Assembly (NCBI GenBank): GCA_902596925.1
Contig: CACJVT010000007.1
Coordinates: forward strand, 1 to 64,000
Length of the DNA stretch: 64,000 nucleotides
DNA from: an uncultured Pelagibacteraceae bacterium
GTDB lineage: Bacteria > Pseudomonadota > Alphaproteobacteria > Pelagibacterales > Pelagibacteraceae
Direction of reading: 5' to 3'
Shown: one piece after another, positions 18,331 through 26,471 of the stretch
How positions within the stretch are numbered: position 1 is the first letter of the stretch
Layout: each line of letters begins with the position of its first letter
Translations under genes and position numbers: made by a program
Notes under the pieces: model-generated
Databases searched by the model: none
Seen by the model: only the letters and a program-made list of their open reading frames with translations
Told to the model about the DNA's origin: nothing

Positions 18331-19416
18331 ATGGCATCAAAAAAAGATTTCGTTAAATTTGATAAAGTCGATAAAAGCTATGACGGTAAAGTCTTAGTCG
18401 TCAAAGACCTTCAATTAGATATAGCTGAGGGAGAATTCATTACTATGTTGGGACCCTCTGGTTCTGGTAAAACAACTTGCTTAATGATGTTAGCAGGTTT
18501 TGAAACTCCAACTAACGGTGAAATTTATTTAGATGGTAAAGCAATATCCAGTATACCTCCTCATAAAAGAGGTATTGGAATGGTATTTCAAAATTATGCA
18601 TTATTCCCACACATGACCGTGTATGAAAACTTAGCTTTCCCATTAAGAGTGAGGAAAATTCCAAAAGATGAAGCCGATAAAAAAATTGATAAAGCTTTAT
18701 CAATGGTATCCCTACAAGGTTTCGCTGCAAGGATGCCAGGTCAATTGTCAGGTGGACAACAACAAAGGGTAGCTGTTGCAAGATCATTGGTGTTTGATCC
18801 ACAACTAGTTTTAATGGATGAACCTTTGGGTGCTCTGGATAAAAATCTAAGAGAAAGTATGCAATATGAGATTAAACATATTCATGAAAGTATTGGTGTG
18901 ACAGTTGTTTACGTCACACATGATCAAAGTGAAGCTTTGACGATGTCCAATCGTATTGCAGTATTTAATGATGGTAAAGTTCAACAACTTTCAAGTCCTG
19001 ATGAATTATATGAGAAACCTGTAAATTCATTTGTCGCTGAGTTTATCGGAGAGAATAATACTTTTGGTGGTGAAGTTTCAGATATTTCTGGAGGAAAGTG
19101 TAAAGTAAAATTAGCAAATGCAGAAATACTGGCTAATCCAATCTCAGTCAAAGGTAAAGGAGAGCGGACTACTGTTTCTTTAAGACCAGAACGAGCTTTG
19201 ATTAATCCAAGTACAAAAATGGACAATCTTCACAAAGGAAAAATAGAAGAAGTAATTTATCATGGGGACCATACAAGAGTAAGAATAAATCTTTTAGGCA
19301 ACCCAGAGTTTATTTTAAAAGTTCCAAATAGTTCATCTAACTTAGATATTAAACTTGGTAACGAGATTAATATCGGATGGAACAGTGATGACGCTCGGGC
19401 ACTTGACCCAAAATAG
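18331..19416 (+). CDS. potA: ABC transporter ATPase, PotA/spermidine-putrescine type
   Basis: 361 aa. Walker A GPSGSGKTT is at 41-49, the ABC signature LSGGQQQR near residue 140, Walker B LVLMDEPLGALD and the H-loop VTHDQSEAL. A C-terminal TOBE-type domain (from about residue 240, LRPERALINP) marks the polyamine/iron/molybdate importer class. It starts 51 bp after doeA and is followed by the binding protein and two permeases, an unusual order with the ATPase first. It energises import; the substrate is set by the binding protein. Confidence 0.92.
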   Translation: MASKKDFVKFDKVDKSYDGKVLVVKDLQLDIAEGEFITMLGPSGSGKTTCLMMLAGFETPTNGEIYLDGKAISSIPPHKRGIGMVFQNYALFPHMTVYENLAFPLRVRKIPKDEADKKIDKALSMVSLQGFAARMPGQLSGGQQQRVAVARSLVFDPQLVLMDEPLGALDKNLRESMQYEIKHIHESIGVTVVYVTHDQSEALTMSNRIAVFNDGKVQQLSSPDELYEKPVNSFVAEFIGENNTFGGEVSDISGGKCKVKLANAEILANPISVKGKGERTTVSLRPERALINPSTKMDNLHKGKIEEVIYHGDHTRVRINLLGNPEFILKVPNSSSNLDIKLGNEINIGWNSDDARALDPK

Positions 19417-19455
19417 ACATTCCACAATTATTGAATAAGTAGATAAAAAGGGTTG

Positions 19456-19484
19456 TTGACTCTCTTCCCTTAAGTTGTTTTAAT
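19456..19484 (+). promoter_or_regulatory. Sigma-70-type promoter of the PotD-like gene
   Basis: TTGACT at 19456-19461 and TTTAAT at 19479-19484 are separated by exactly 17 bp, close to the sigma-70 consensus. A start of transcription near 19491 would leave a leader of about 23 nt that holds a strong GGAGG Shine-Dalgarno. The binding-protein gene thus has its own strong promoter inside the transporter operon. Confidence 0.6.
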
Positions 19485-19490
19485 TAGTTT

Positions 19491-19504
19491 TTTAAACGTT
19501 TAAA
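19491..19504. promoter_or_regulatory. Perfect 14-bp palindrome with an AAACGTTT core, possible operator
   Basis: TTTAAACGTTTAAA lies between the predicted transcription start and the Shine-Dalgarno of the PotD-like gene. A palindrome centred on CG with an AAACGTTT core is the pattern bound by LacI/GalR-family repressors. The position would block initiation. The operator role is inferred. Confidence 0.45.
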
Positions 19505-19514
19505 CGGAGGAAAA

Positions 19515-20642
19515 ATGAAAAAACTAAGTAAAATATTACTAGCTATTTCTTTTGTACTTTCACTAACTACTTCAGCATTTGCAACAACAGTAACTGCAGT
19601 GTCTTGGGGTGGGGCTTATACTGAGTCTCAAAAGTTAGGTTATGGTGATCCGACTGCTAAAAAACTAGGCATTAACATTGCTTGGGTTGATTATTCAGGT
19701 GGTTTATCAGAAATCAAAGCACAAAAAGAAGCTGGAAAGATCACGTGGGATATAATGGACGTGTTCGCAATGGATACTATCACTGGATGTGATGAAGGAT
19801 TATTTGTTGAATTTGATTTTGACAAAGACTTCCCACCAGCTCCAGATGGAACTCCAGCAAGTAAAGATTTCTTTACTGCAATGCCAAGTAAATGTGCTGT
19901 AGGAAATATTTTATATTCTTGGAACTACGCTTATAACACTGAAAACGTTAAAGGTACTCCAAAGACTATCAAAGATTTCTTTAACACAAAGAAATTCCCT
20001 GGAAAAAGAGCTATCTACAAAAGCGCTTTAACTAATTTAGAGATCGCTTTAGCTGCAGATGGTATTAAGCCAGGTAAAGGCGGAGCAAAAATCTACAAAG
20101 CTTTAGAAACAGAAAAAGGTGTTGAAAGAGCAATGAATAAGATCAAAAAATTATGTACAGATCCACAAGGTGGATGTGTATTTTGGTCTGCAGGTGCTCA
20201 ACCACCAGAACTGTTAGTATCAGGTGAAGTAGTAATGGCTACTGGTTGGAATGGTAGATTCTTCAATGCAGAAATTGGAGAAGGTGCACCAATCAAACAA
20301 GTTTGGGACGGCCAAGGTCTTGATTACGAATATTTCGTACAAGTCAAAGGTGGACCAAACGATTCTAATGGTATGGCTAAAAAAGCTTTAGCTATGATGA
20401 CTAGTTCTGAAATGTTAGCAGGAAGTGCTAAATACATTGCATATGCTCCTTGGAGAAAATCTTCAATTGGTATTATGGAAAAAGGTGAGCCTTGGTATAA
20501 AGATGGTAAGACTAACATGGTACCACAAATGCCAACTGCACCGGCTAACACTAAAAACTACTTCCTAGTAGATCCAATTTTCTGGGCTGATAATGGAACA
20601 GAGCTTGGTGAAAAATGGGAAGCTATGAAAGCTGGTCTATAA
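19515..20642 (+). CDS. potD: Periplasmic substrate-binding protein of the PotD/spermidine-putrescine type
   Basis: 375 aa with a 23-residue signal peptide ending SAFA. The mature protein begins TTVTAVSWGGAYTES, the first strand typical of family-1 polyamine/spermidine-type binding proteins, followed by DIMDVFAMD, LYSWNYAYNTENVKG and a late WADNG segment. It has a very strong GGAGG at 7 nt from the ATG, its own promoter and a terminator right after its stop, all signs of high expression. It may bind a polyamine, but the EutA/DoeA genes next door make ectoine or another cyclic amine osmolyte equally likely. Confidence 0.88.
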   Translation: MKKLSKILLAISFVLSLTTSAFATTVTAVSWGGAYTESQKLGYGDPTAKKLGINIAWVDYSGGLSEIKAQKEAGKITWDIMDVFAMDTITGCDEGLFVEFDFDKDFPPAPDGTPASKDFFTAMPSKCAVGNILYSWNYAYNTENVKGTPKTIKDFFNTKKFPGKRAIYKSALTNLEIALAADGIKPGKGGAKIYKALETEKGVERAMNKIKKLCTDPQGGCVFWSAGAQPPELLVSGEVVMATGWNGRFFNAEIGEGAPIKQVWDGQGLDYEYFVQVKGGPNDSNGMAKKALAMMTSSEMLAGSAKYIAYAPWRKSSIGIMEKGEPWYKDGKTNMVPQMPTAPANTKNYFLVDPIFWADNGTELGEKWEAMKAGL

Positions 20643-20679
20643 TTTAAGTTTTAAAGAACTAAATTATATATTATAATTT

Positions 20680-20705
20680 AAGGGCGGTTATTTATAACCG
20701 CCCTT
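20680..20705 (+). terminator. Intrinsic terminator / attenuator between potD-like and permease genes
   Basis: 11-bp stem AAGGGCGGTTA / TAACCGCCCTT around a TTTA loop, followed by TTTATTT. The next ATG lies 8 bp downstream. It would end most transcripts after the binding protein and let a minority read into the permeases. Confidence 0.88.
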
Positions 20706-20712
20706 TTTATTT

Positions 20713-21966
20713 ATGAGCTCAGAAACAAAACAAATCTTAACTACAGACGGAATACCCTTAGAGGTTAGTCTAAAAAAAGCGGAAAAAAAGAATAAGATCA
20801 AAGCTTTCTTGCTCGTTGCTCCTTTATTATTTTTTTTAATTATTACCTATGTTTTTCCAATAGGTGACATGTTGTTCAGAAGTATCGACGATAAAATGGT
20901 AACACAAATGCTTCCAAAAACTTTTAAAGCAATGGAAAATTGGGATGGACAAGAGTTGCCAGATGAGGAAGTTTTCGCAGCTTTTCATGAGGACTTTATA
21001 AAACTTGTTGAAGATAAACGAGAAGGTAAACTATCTACTCAATTAAATTACACAAAGAACGGCTTTAAAAGCATTATCAAAAAATTAAGAAGAGCATCTA
21101 AAAAATTTGAAGAGGGAAATTATAAAGAACAAATAATGGCAGTACACAAAAGATGGGCTGATGTTGAGTACTGGAGAGCAATCCAAAGAAGAGCCCCTGA
21201 ATTTACAGGTCAAAAATATTTAAAAGGAATGGACATGTATGTAAATGAGGAAGGGAAAATAGTAAGCGTTGAAGAAGATAGGAGAATTCACAGAGTATTA
21301 TGGTTAAGAACTCTGGAGATTGCATTCTTTGTGACGGTCTTTTGTTTTTTGATGGCTTATCCAATAGCTCATTTGTTAGCTACTCTGCCAATGAAATATA
21401 GTAATTTATTAATGATCTGCGTACTGTTGCCGTTCTGGACTTCATTACTTGTAAGAACTGCCAGCTGGATGATTTTGTTACAACAACAAGGTATCGTAAA
21501 TGATTTCTTTGTTGGAATAGGATTAGTAGCTGACGATAATAGGCCTGAGATGATGTACAACAAGACAGGAAGTTATGTTGCGATGACACAAATTCTGCTG
21601 CCATTTATGGTGCTTCCGCTATACAGTGTAATGAAAACTATCTCACCAAGCTTAATGAGAGCTGGAAAATCGTTAGGCGGTACACCGTTTGTAGCATTTT
21701 GGAAAGTTTATTTCCCACTGACGATCCCTGGAATAGGAGCAGGTTGCTTATTAGTGTTCATTTTAGCGATTGGTTATTACATTACACCAGCCTTAGTTGG
21801 TGGTGCATCTGGGACTTTAATCAGTAACCAGATCGCCTTTCATATGAAAAGTACCCTTGACTGGAGTTTTGCATCTGCAATGGGACTAATGCTGCTGAGT
21901 GGAGTATTGGTGATTTATTGGCTTTATAACAAAATAGTTGGAATTGATAACATTAAATTGGGATAA
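20713..21966 (+). CDS. potB: ABC transporter permease, PotB type, with long inserted loop
   Basis: 417 aa, against about 285 for classical PotB. After the first membrane helix (residues about 35-55) there is a charged insertion of about 140 residues, rich in Lys and Glu, before the second helix (LWLRTLEIAFFVTVFCF). The C-terminal part is a normal binding-protein-dependent permease with the EAA-like motif MRAGKSLGGTPFVAFWKVYFPLTIPG near residue 315-340. The loop follows one helix, so it should be periplasmic and could contact the binding protein. The ATG follows the terminator T-run with no clear Shine-Dalgarno. Confidence 0.88.
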   Translation: MSSETKQILTTDGIPLEVSLKKAEKKNKIKAFLLVAPLLFFLIITYVFPIGDMLFRSIDDKMVTQMLPKTFKAMENWDGQELPDEEVFAAFHEDFIKLVEDKREGKLSTQLNYTKNGFKSIIKKLRRASKKFEEGNYKEQIMAVHKRWADVEYWRAIQRRAPEFTGQKYLKGMDMYVNEEGKIVSVEEDRRIHRVLWLRTLEIAFFVTVFCFLMAYPIAHLLATLPMKYSNLLMICVLLPFWTSLLVRTASWMILLQQQGIVNDFFVGIGLVADDNRPEMMYNKTGSYVAMTQILLPFMVLPLYSVMKTISPSLMRAGKSLGGTPFVAFWKVYFPLTIPGIGAGCLLVFILAIGYYITPALVGGASGTLISNQIAFHMKSTLDWSFASAMGLMLLSGVLVIYWLYNKIVGIDNIKLG

Positions 21967-21971
21967 TTAGG

Positions 21972-22826
21972 ATGGCATTACCAAAATATACTGAACCACA
22001 TTATAGAATTTGGCATTATATTTATCTAACAATTTGTGCCGCTGTTTTCTTTTTTCTAATTGCCCCTTTATTTGTAATCTTTCCATTATCTTTTAACGCA
22101 GAAGAATTTTTAAGTTTCTCTGATGGGATGAAAAGGCTTGATCCAGATGCTTTTTCTTTGAGATGGTATAAAGATATGATTTATGGAACTAAAAATCCTT
22201 GGGGATTAGCTGCTAAGAATAGTTTTATTATCGCAATTTTTGCAACAATAGGTTCAGTAATACTAGGAACAGTTGCTGCCTTAGGTTTGAGTAGTAGGCA
22301 CATGCCTTACAAAGGTTTGATAATGGCTGTTTTAATTTCTCCTATGATCGTACCTTTAATTATTTCAGGTGTTGCAATATTTTTCTTTATGGCAAAAGCT
22401 GGTTTGGCAGCTACCCATACAGGTATTGTTCTTGCCCATATTATTTTAGGAACACCATTTGTTGTTATCACGGTTACTGCTACACTCTCAGGATTTGATC
22501 ACAGTGTAACTAGAGCTGCTGCAAGTTTAGGTAGTGATCCAGTAAATACTTTTATGAAAATTACGTTGCCACTAATATTACCAGGAGTTATTTCAGGTGG
22601 ATTATTTGCTTTTGTGACTTCATTTGATGAAGTTGTTGTTGTTTTATTTTTAGCAGGATTAGAAAATACAACGATTCCAATTCAAATGTGGACAGGTTTA
22701 AGAGAACAATTAAGTCCAACAATATTAGCTGTTGCGACTTGTTTAATTATACTATCAACATTAATATTAGTAACCGCTGAGCTTTTGAGAAGACGATCAG
22801 AGAGGCTTAGAGGGATTAATCGATAG
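21972..22826 (+). CDS. potC: ABC transporter permease, PotC type
   Basis: 284 aa with six predicted membrane helices. The EAA loop (TRAAASLGSDPVNTFMKITLPLILPG) falls at about residues 175-200 and contacts the ATPase. It is the second half of the heterodimeric permease, starting 5 bp after the PotB-like stop. The C-terminus is basic (LLRRRSERLRGINR), as expected for the cytoplasmic side. Confidence 0.92.
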   Translation: MALPKYTEPHYRIWHYIYLTICAAVFFFLIAPLFVIFPLSFNAEEFLSFSDGMKRLDPDAFSLRWYKDMIYGTKNPWGLAAKNSFIIAIFATIGSVILGTVAALGLSSRHMPYKGLIMAVLISPMIVPLIISGVAIFFFMAKAGLAATHTGIVLAHIILGTPFVVITVTATLSGFDHSVTRAAASLGSDPVNTFMKITLPLILPGVISGGLFAFVTSFDEVVVVLFLAGLENTTIPIQMWTGLREQLSPTILAVATCLIILSTLILVTAELLRRRSERLRGINR

Positions 22827-22838
22827 TAAAATAATCAA

Positions 22839-25061
22839 ATGAAAATTAAGAATGTAGTAGTTATTGGATCAGGTACAATGGGTAGTGGTATAGCTGCACA
22901 TCTCTGTAATGCCAATATCCCTGTCACACTTTTAGATTTAAAAACTGAAATAAGTCAAAATGCTAGAGAACGGATACATAAATCAAGACCGCCTCTATTA
23001 ATTGATAAAACCAAAATTGATAATATTAAAGTTGGAAATATATCTGATGATTTCAATGTAGTAAAAGATGCTGACTGGATTGTCGAGGCAGTGGTTGAGA
23101 GAATTGATATTAAACATCAAATTTATGATAAAATTTTTGAAAGTAGGAAAGATGGAGCAATAGTTTCATCAAACACTTCCTCAATTCCAATCAAAGTTTT
23201 ATCTCAAAATTTAAATAAAGATCAAAAAAAAGATTTTTGTATTACCCATTTTTTTAATCCAGTTAGATATATGGGTCTTCTTGAAATAGTTAAGAATGAA
23301 GACAATGATTTAAATAAAATCAATCAATTAAAAGAATTTTGTGAAGTTGAGTTAGGTAAAGGAGCAATTGTTTGTAATGATACCCCTGGTTTTTTAGGAA
23401 ATAGGGTAGGTGTGTATGCAATGCAAATTGCAATGACTGAAGCATTTAAGATGAAACTTTCTGTGGAAGAAGCAGATGCAATCTTTGGAAGACCTATGGG
23501 TATACCTAAAACAGGAGTTTTTGGATTATATGATTTGATTGGAATAGATTTAATGGCAGATGTTTTAAAAAGTTTTATCAAAGAACTTCCAAAATCTGAT
23601 GAATTCCATGAGGTTGCCAAAGAAATTCCTCTAGTAAAAAAATTGATTGAAACTGGATATACGGGAAGAAAAGGCAAGGGCGGCTTCTATAGAATGAGGA
23701 AGACTGATAGTGGAAAAATTATGGAAGCTATTAATCTTGAAACTGGCGAGTATTCAACAAGTCAAAAAATAGATATTAAGTCTGATAAAGTAGATTTAAA
23801 GGCTCTGATTAATAGAAATGATAAGTATGGAGACTATGCTTGGTCAGTATTATCTAAGATAATAAAATATGCTTCATCTCTAGTTCCTGGGATTACTAAA
23901 GAATTTAATGACATAGACGAGGCAATGAGACTTGGATTTAACTGGGCGAAAGGACCTTTTGAGATGTTAGAAGAAATTGGTGTAAAAAATTTCTTCGATA
24001 AAGTTGATGAATATAAAGGTAATAATTTTTTAGAAAATTTATCTAATTCTAAAGATGAAAATTTTTATGGTGAAAGACAAAAGTACACATCAATTGAAAC
24101 TTTAGGTAAGATCAAAAAAACTGCCTCAAGTGTTGATGGTAACAGTTCAGCTTCGATTTATAGATTTAATGATTTTAATATTGTTGAGTTTACGACTAAA
24201 GCTAATGCACTCGATTATGACTCAATGGATGCACTTAAGAAAGCAACTGATAAACCTTTAATAATAATTAATGAGAGTATGCAATTTTCTGCTGGCGTTA
24301 ACCTGACCTATACTATGGAATTTGCTAATAAAAATGATTTTAAATCGATAGAGAAATTTATTAAATATTTTCAAGAAACTTGCAAACATCTAAAGTATTC
24401 TAAATACCCGGTAATATCTGCTCCATCAGGTTTAACTTTGGGTGGAGGTTTTGAAGTTTTAGTACAAAGTAATTTCGTAGCCTCACATACAAATATTGTA
24501 ATCGGATTAGTAGAAACTATTGTTGGATTAATTCCAGCTGGAGGCGGATGTAAAGAAATGCTAGCTAGATGGTTAAATACTGAAGAGGCTAAGAAGGATC
24601 CAAAATATGCACCTTTAAAAGTATTTGATATAATTGGCTATGGTAGAACAGCTACGTCTCCAGTTGAGGCAGAGCCTTTGAAATACTTATTACCTGAAAA
24701 TAAAAGAATTATGAATAGAAATAGTTTACTTGAGGTGTCAAAAAAAATCTTAAATGAAAACAAGGACTTTAAAGCACCAAATGAGCTTACATTTAATTTA
24801 CCTGGTAAATCAGTTATTGATGATATGAACAAAATTTTAGAAAAACTTTACAATGATAAAGTTATATTAGATCATGGTTTGACTGTAGCAAAAGAATTAG
24901 CTCACGTTTTAAGTGGTGGTGAAACTACAAAAGATAAAACTATTACAGAAGACGATTTGTTTAAATTGGAACTTGATGCTTTTATGAGATTAATCGAAAC
25001 TAAACAAACTCAAGACAGAATTAAACATACTCTTGCTACCGGTAAACCTTTGGTTAATTAA
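22839..25061 (+). CDS. 3-hydroxyacyl-CoA dehydrogenase / enoyl-CoA hydratase fusion
   Basis: 740 aa bifunctional beta-oxidation enzyme. The dehydrogenase comes first: NAD-binding GSGTMGSGIA at residues 10-19, then SNTSSIPI and THFFNPVRYMGLLEIV, and a second HAD domain around residues 330-380. The crotonase domain is C-terminal, with an oxyanion FSAGVNL and both catalytic glutamates present in GGGFE and GLVET. This order is the reverse of FadB/FadJ, which start with the hydratase. It follows the transporter by 12 bp, so its substrate may derive from the imported compound. It overlaps the convergent cyclophilin gene by 8 bp. Confidence 0.92.
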   Translation: MKIKNVVVIGSGTMGSGIAAHLCNANIPVTLLDLKTEISQNARERIHKSRPPLLIDKTKIDNIKVGNISDDFNVVKDADWIVEAVVERIDIKHQIYDKIFESRKDGAIVSSNTSSIPIKVLSQNLNKDQKKDFCITHFFNPVRYMGLLEIVKNEDNDLNKINQLKEFCEVELGKGAIVCNDTPGFLGNRVGVYAMQIAMTEAFKMKLSVEEADAIFGRPMGIPKTGVFGLYDLIGIDLMADVLKSFIKELPKSDEFHEVAKEIPLVKKLIETGYTGRKGKGGFYRMRKTDSGKIMEAINLETGEYSTSQKIDIKSDKVDLKALINRNDKYGDYAWSVLSKIIKYASSLVPGITKEFNDIDEAMRLGFNWAKGPFEMLEEIGVKNFFDKVDEYKGNNFLENLSNSKDENFYGERQKYTSIETLGKIKKTASSVDGNSSASIYRFNDFNIVEFTTKANALDYDSMDALKKATDKPLIIINESMQFSAGVNLTYTMEFANKNDFKSIEKFIKYFQETCKHLKYSKYPVISAPSGLTLGGGFEVLVQSNFVASHTNIVIGLVETIVGLIPAGGGCKEMLARWLNTEEAKKDPKYAPLKVFDIIGYGRTATSPVEAEPLKYLLPENKRIMNRNSLLEVSKKILNENKDFKAPNELTFNLPGKSVIDDMNKILEKLYNDKVILDHGLTVAKELAHVLSGGETTKDKTITEDDLFKLELDAFMRLIETKQTQDRIKHTLATGKPLVN

Positions 25062-25698
25062 ATAATCTAAGAGTGTTAATAAAGTCAGGCCTTAAAACAT
25101 ATTCAGATTTATTTAAGTGTTTAATTTTTTTTAAAGCTTCTAAGCCAAATATTACTTTTCCAATGGGTGTGTATTCTCCTTCATACAAAGGTTCATCCTG
25201 AAGAATTATAAAAAATTGGCTGTCTTCAGTATCATATTTTAAAGATCGAGCTAATCCTACACTTCCTTTGGTATAATTAAAATCCTTATCAACTTCAGAT
25301 TTGATTGTACCTAAACCAGATTTTCCAGTTCCAATTTTTCCATAATCAATGTTTCCTTTTTTTCCAAATTCTACATCACCAGCTTGTACAAGTTTATCTT
25401 TAATGACCCTATGAAATGCTACATCATCATAGGCATTAGATTTAATCAATGTCTTAAATCTCTCTACTCCATTTGGAGATATATCTGGATATAATTCTAT
25501 AATTACATTTCCACATTCAACGTTTAGAACTGCTATGTTATTTGGATTTTCAAAATTAATTTTATTTGGATCATAACTCTTAACAAACAAACATTTATCT
25601 TTTAGTAAAACAAAAGAAGTAATTGAAAATAAACCTAAAATTACAACAAATATAAATATTATTTTTTCAGATTTTGATGCTTTTATCTTTTCAATCAT
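25054..25698 (-). CDS. Membrane-anchored cyclophilin-type peptidyl-prolyl isomerase
   Basis: 214 aa. An uncleaved hydrophobic segment at about residues 12-31 would anchor it with the domain in the periplasm. The cyclophilin domain shows VAFHRVIKDKLVQAGD (catalytic Arg in FHRV), KGSVGLARSL, DSQFFIIL and YTPIGKVIFGLEAL. It is slightly divergent, as PpiA/PpiB-type bacterial cyclophilins are. Its ATG overlaps the stop of the HEVFH protein by 4 bp, so the two are co-translated. Confidence 0.9.
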   Translation of the reverse strand: MIEKIKASKSEKIIFIFVVILGLFSITSFVLLKDKCLFVKSYDPNKINFENPNNIAVLNVECGNVIIELYPDISPNGVERFKTLIKSNAYDDVAFHRVIKDKLVQAGDVEFGKKGNIDYGKIGTGKSGLGTIKSEVDKDFNYTKGSVGLARSLKYDTEDSQFFIILQDEPLYEGEYTPIGKVIFGLEALKKIKHLNKSEYVLRPDFINTLRLFN

Positions 25699-26417
25699 AA
25701 AGTAAAACTTTCATCAATTTTTAAGAGTCCCTTTTTGATGAATTCTATCTTTTTTTGAAGAATAGGATCTACGGTCTCAGGTAAATTTCCATACATTAAA
25801 TGAGAAAATACCTCAGCCATATCCTCAGATGCGGTGGATTGCGAGTATTCAGTAATAAAACCAGTTGTTTTAGAATATGTTTCTAATCCTATTTTTTTAG
25901 TGCATGTCGAACATTCTGCATAATTGAACTCTTTAGGATTAAAACTAGACCAAATTTGTTCATTAAATATATCTTTGAAACTATCATTTATTATGTGGAA
26001 CACTTCGTGATGTAACACTCTTTCAAAATATCTATCGTTAAATTTTATATCTACAATTAAAGTTTTCATTATATTATCAGGTATCCCAGCAGTATTGATA
26101 CCTGAAATTGATAAGTCTTCACACATAACAATGTATTTTAAATTTATTTTTTTTAAAAAGTTCTGAGAATATCTATTAAGATTTTTTTCAATAATCTTAT
26201 ATTTCTTATCTAGGTCTTGCTTTGATGATTTAAAACAATTGATATTATTATCAATACCTATTGTAAATGCTTGTTTTGCATTCAAGTATCTTAATTTGTT
26301 TTCAGTTTTAAGATTATAAATCTCCAGGTTTGGAATTTTTATTAATTCGTAAATTGTATCTGCTTGGGTTGGATAAACTAAAAATAAATACAATAAAATG
26401 AGCTTTAATAATTTCAT
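25695..26417 (-). CDS. Exported putative zinc metallopeptidase (HEVFH), unknown family
   Basis: 240 aa. A signal peptide (hydrophobic residues 4-15, cut after about residue 19) precedes a domain with HEVFH at 137-141, the HExxH zinc and catalytic motif. It is followed about 60 residues later by SEDMAEVFSHLM, whose Glu198 or Glu202 could be the third ligand. An ED-x-AE block after HExxH also occurs in some uncharacterised bacterial metallopeptidases. A Cys pair, ECSTC, lies at about 168-172. It is co-translated with the cyclophilin, which suggests a shared periplasmic task. Proteolytic activity is inferred from the motif only. Confidence 0.7.
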   Translation of the reverse strand: MKLLKLILLYLFLVYPTQADTIYELIKIPNLEIYNLKTENKLRYLNAKQAFTIGIDNNINCFKSSKQDLDKKYKIIEKNLNRYSQNFLKKINLKYIVMCEDLSISGINTAGIPDNIMKTLIVDIKFNDRYFERVLHHEVFHIINDSFKDIFNEQIWSSFNPKEFNYAECSTCTKKIGLETYSKTTGFITEYSQSTASEDMAEVFSHLMYGNLPETVDPILQKKIEFIKKGLLKIDESFTL

Positions 26418-26471
26418 AATTAGTATTATTGAAGATATTCCAATTTGTTAGAATGTGATAGAGTTTTTGTG

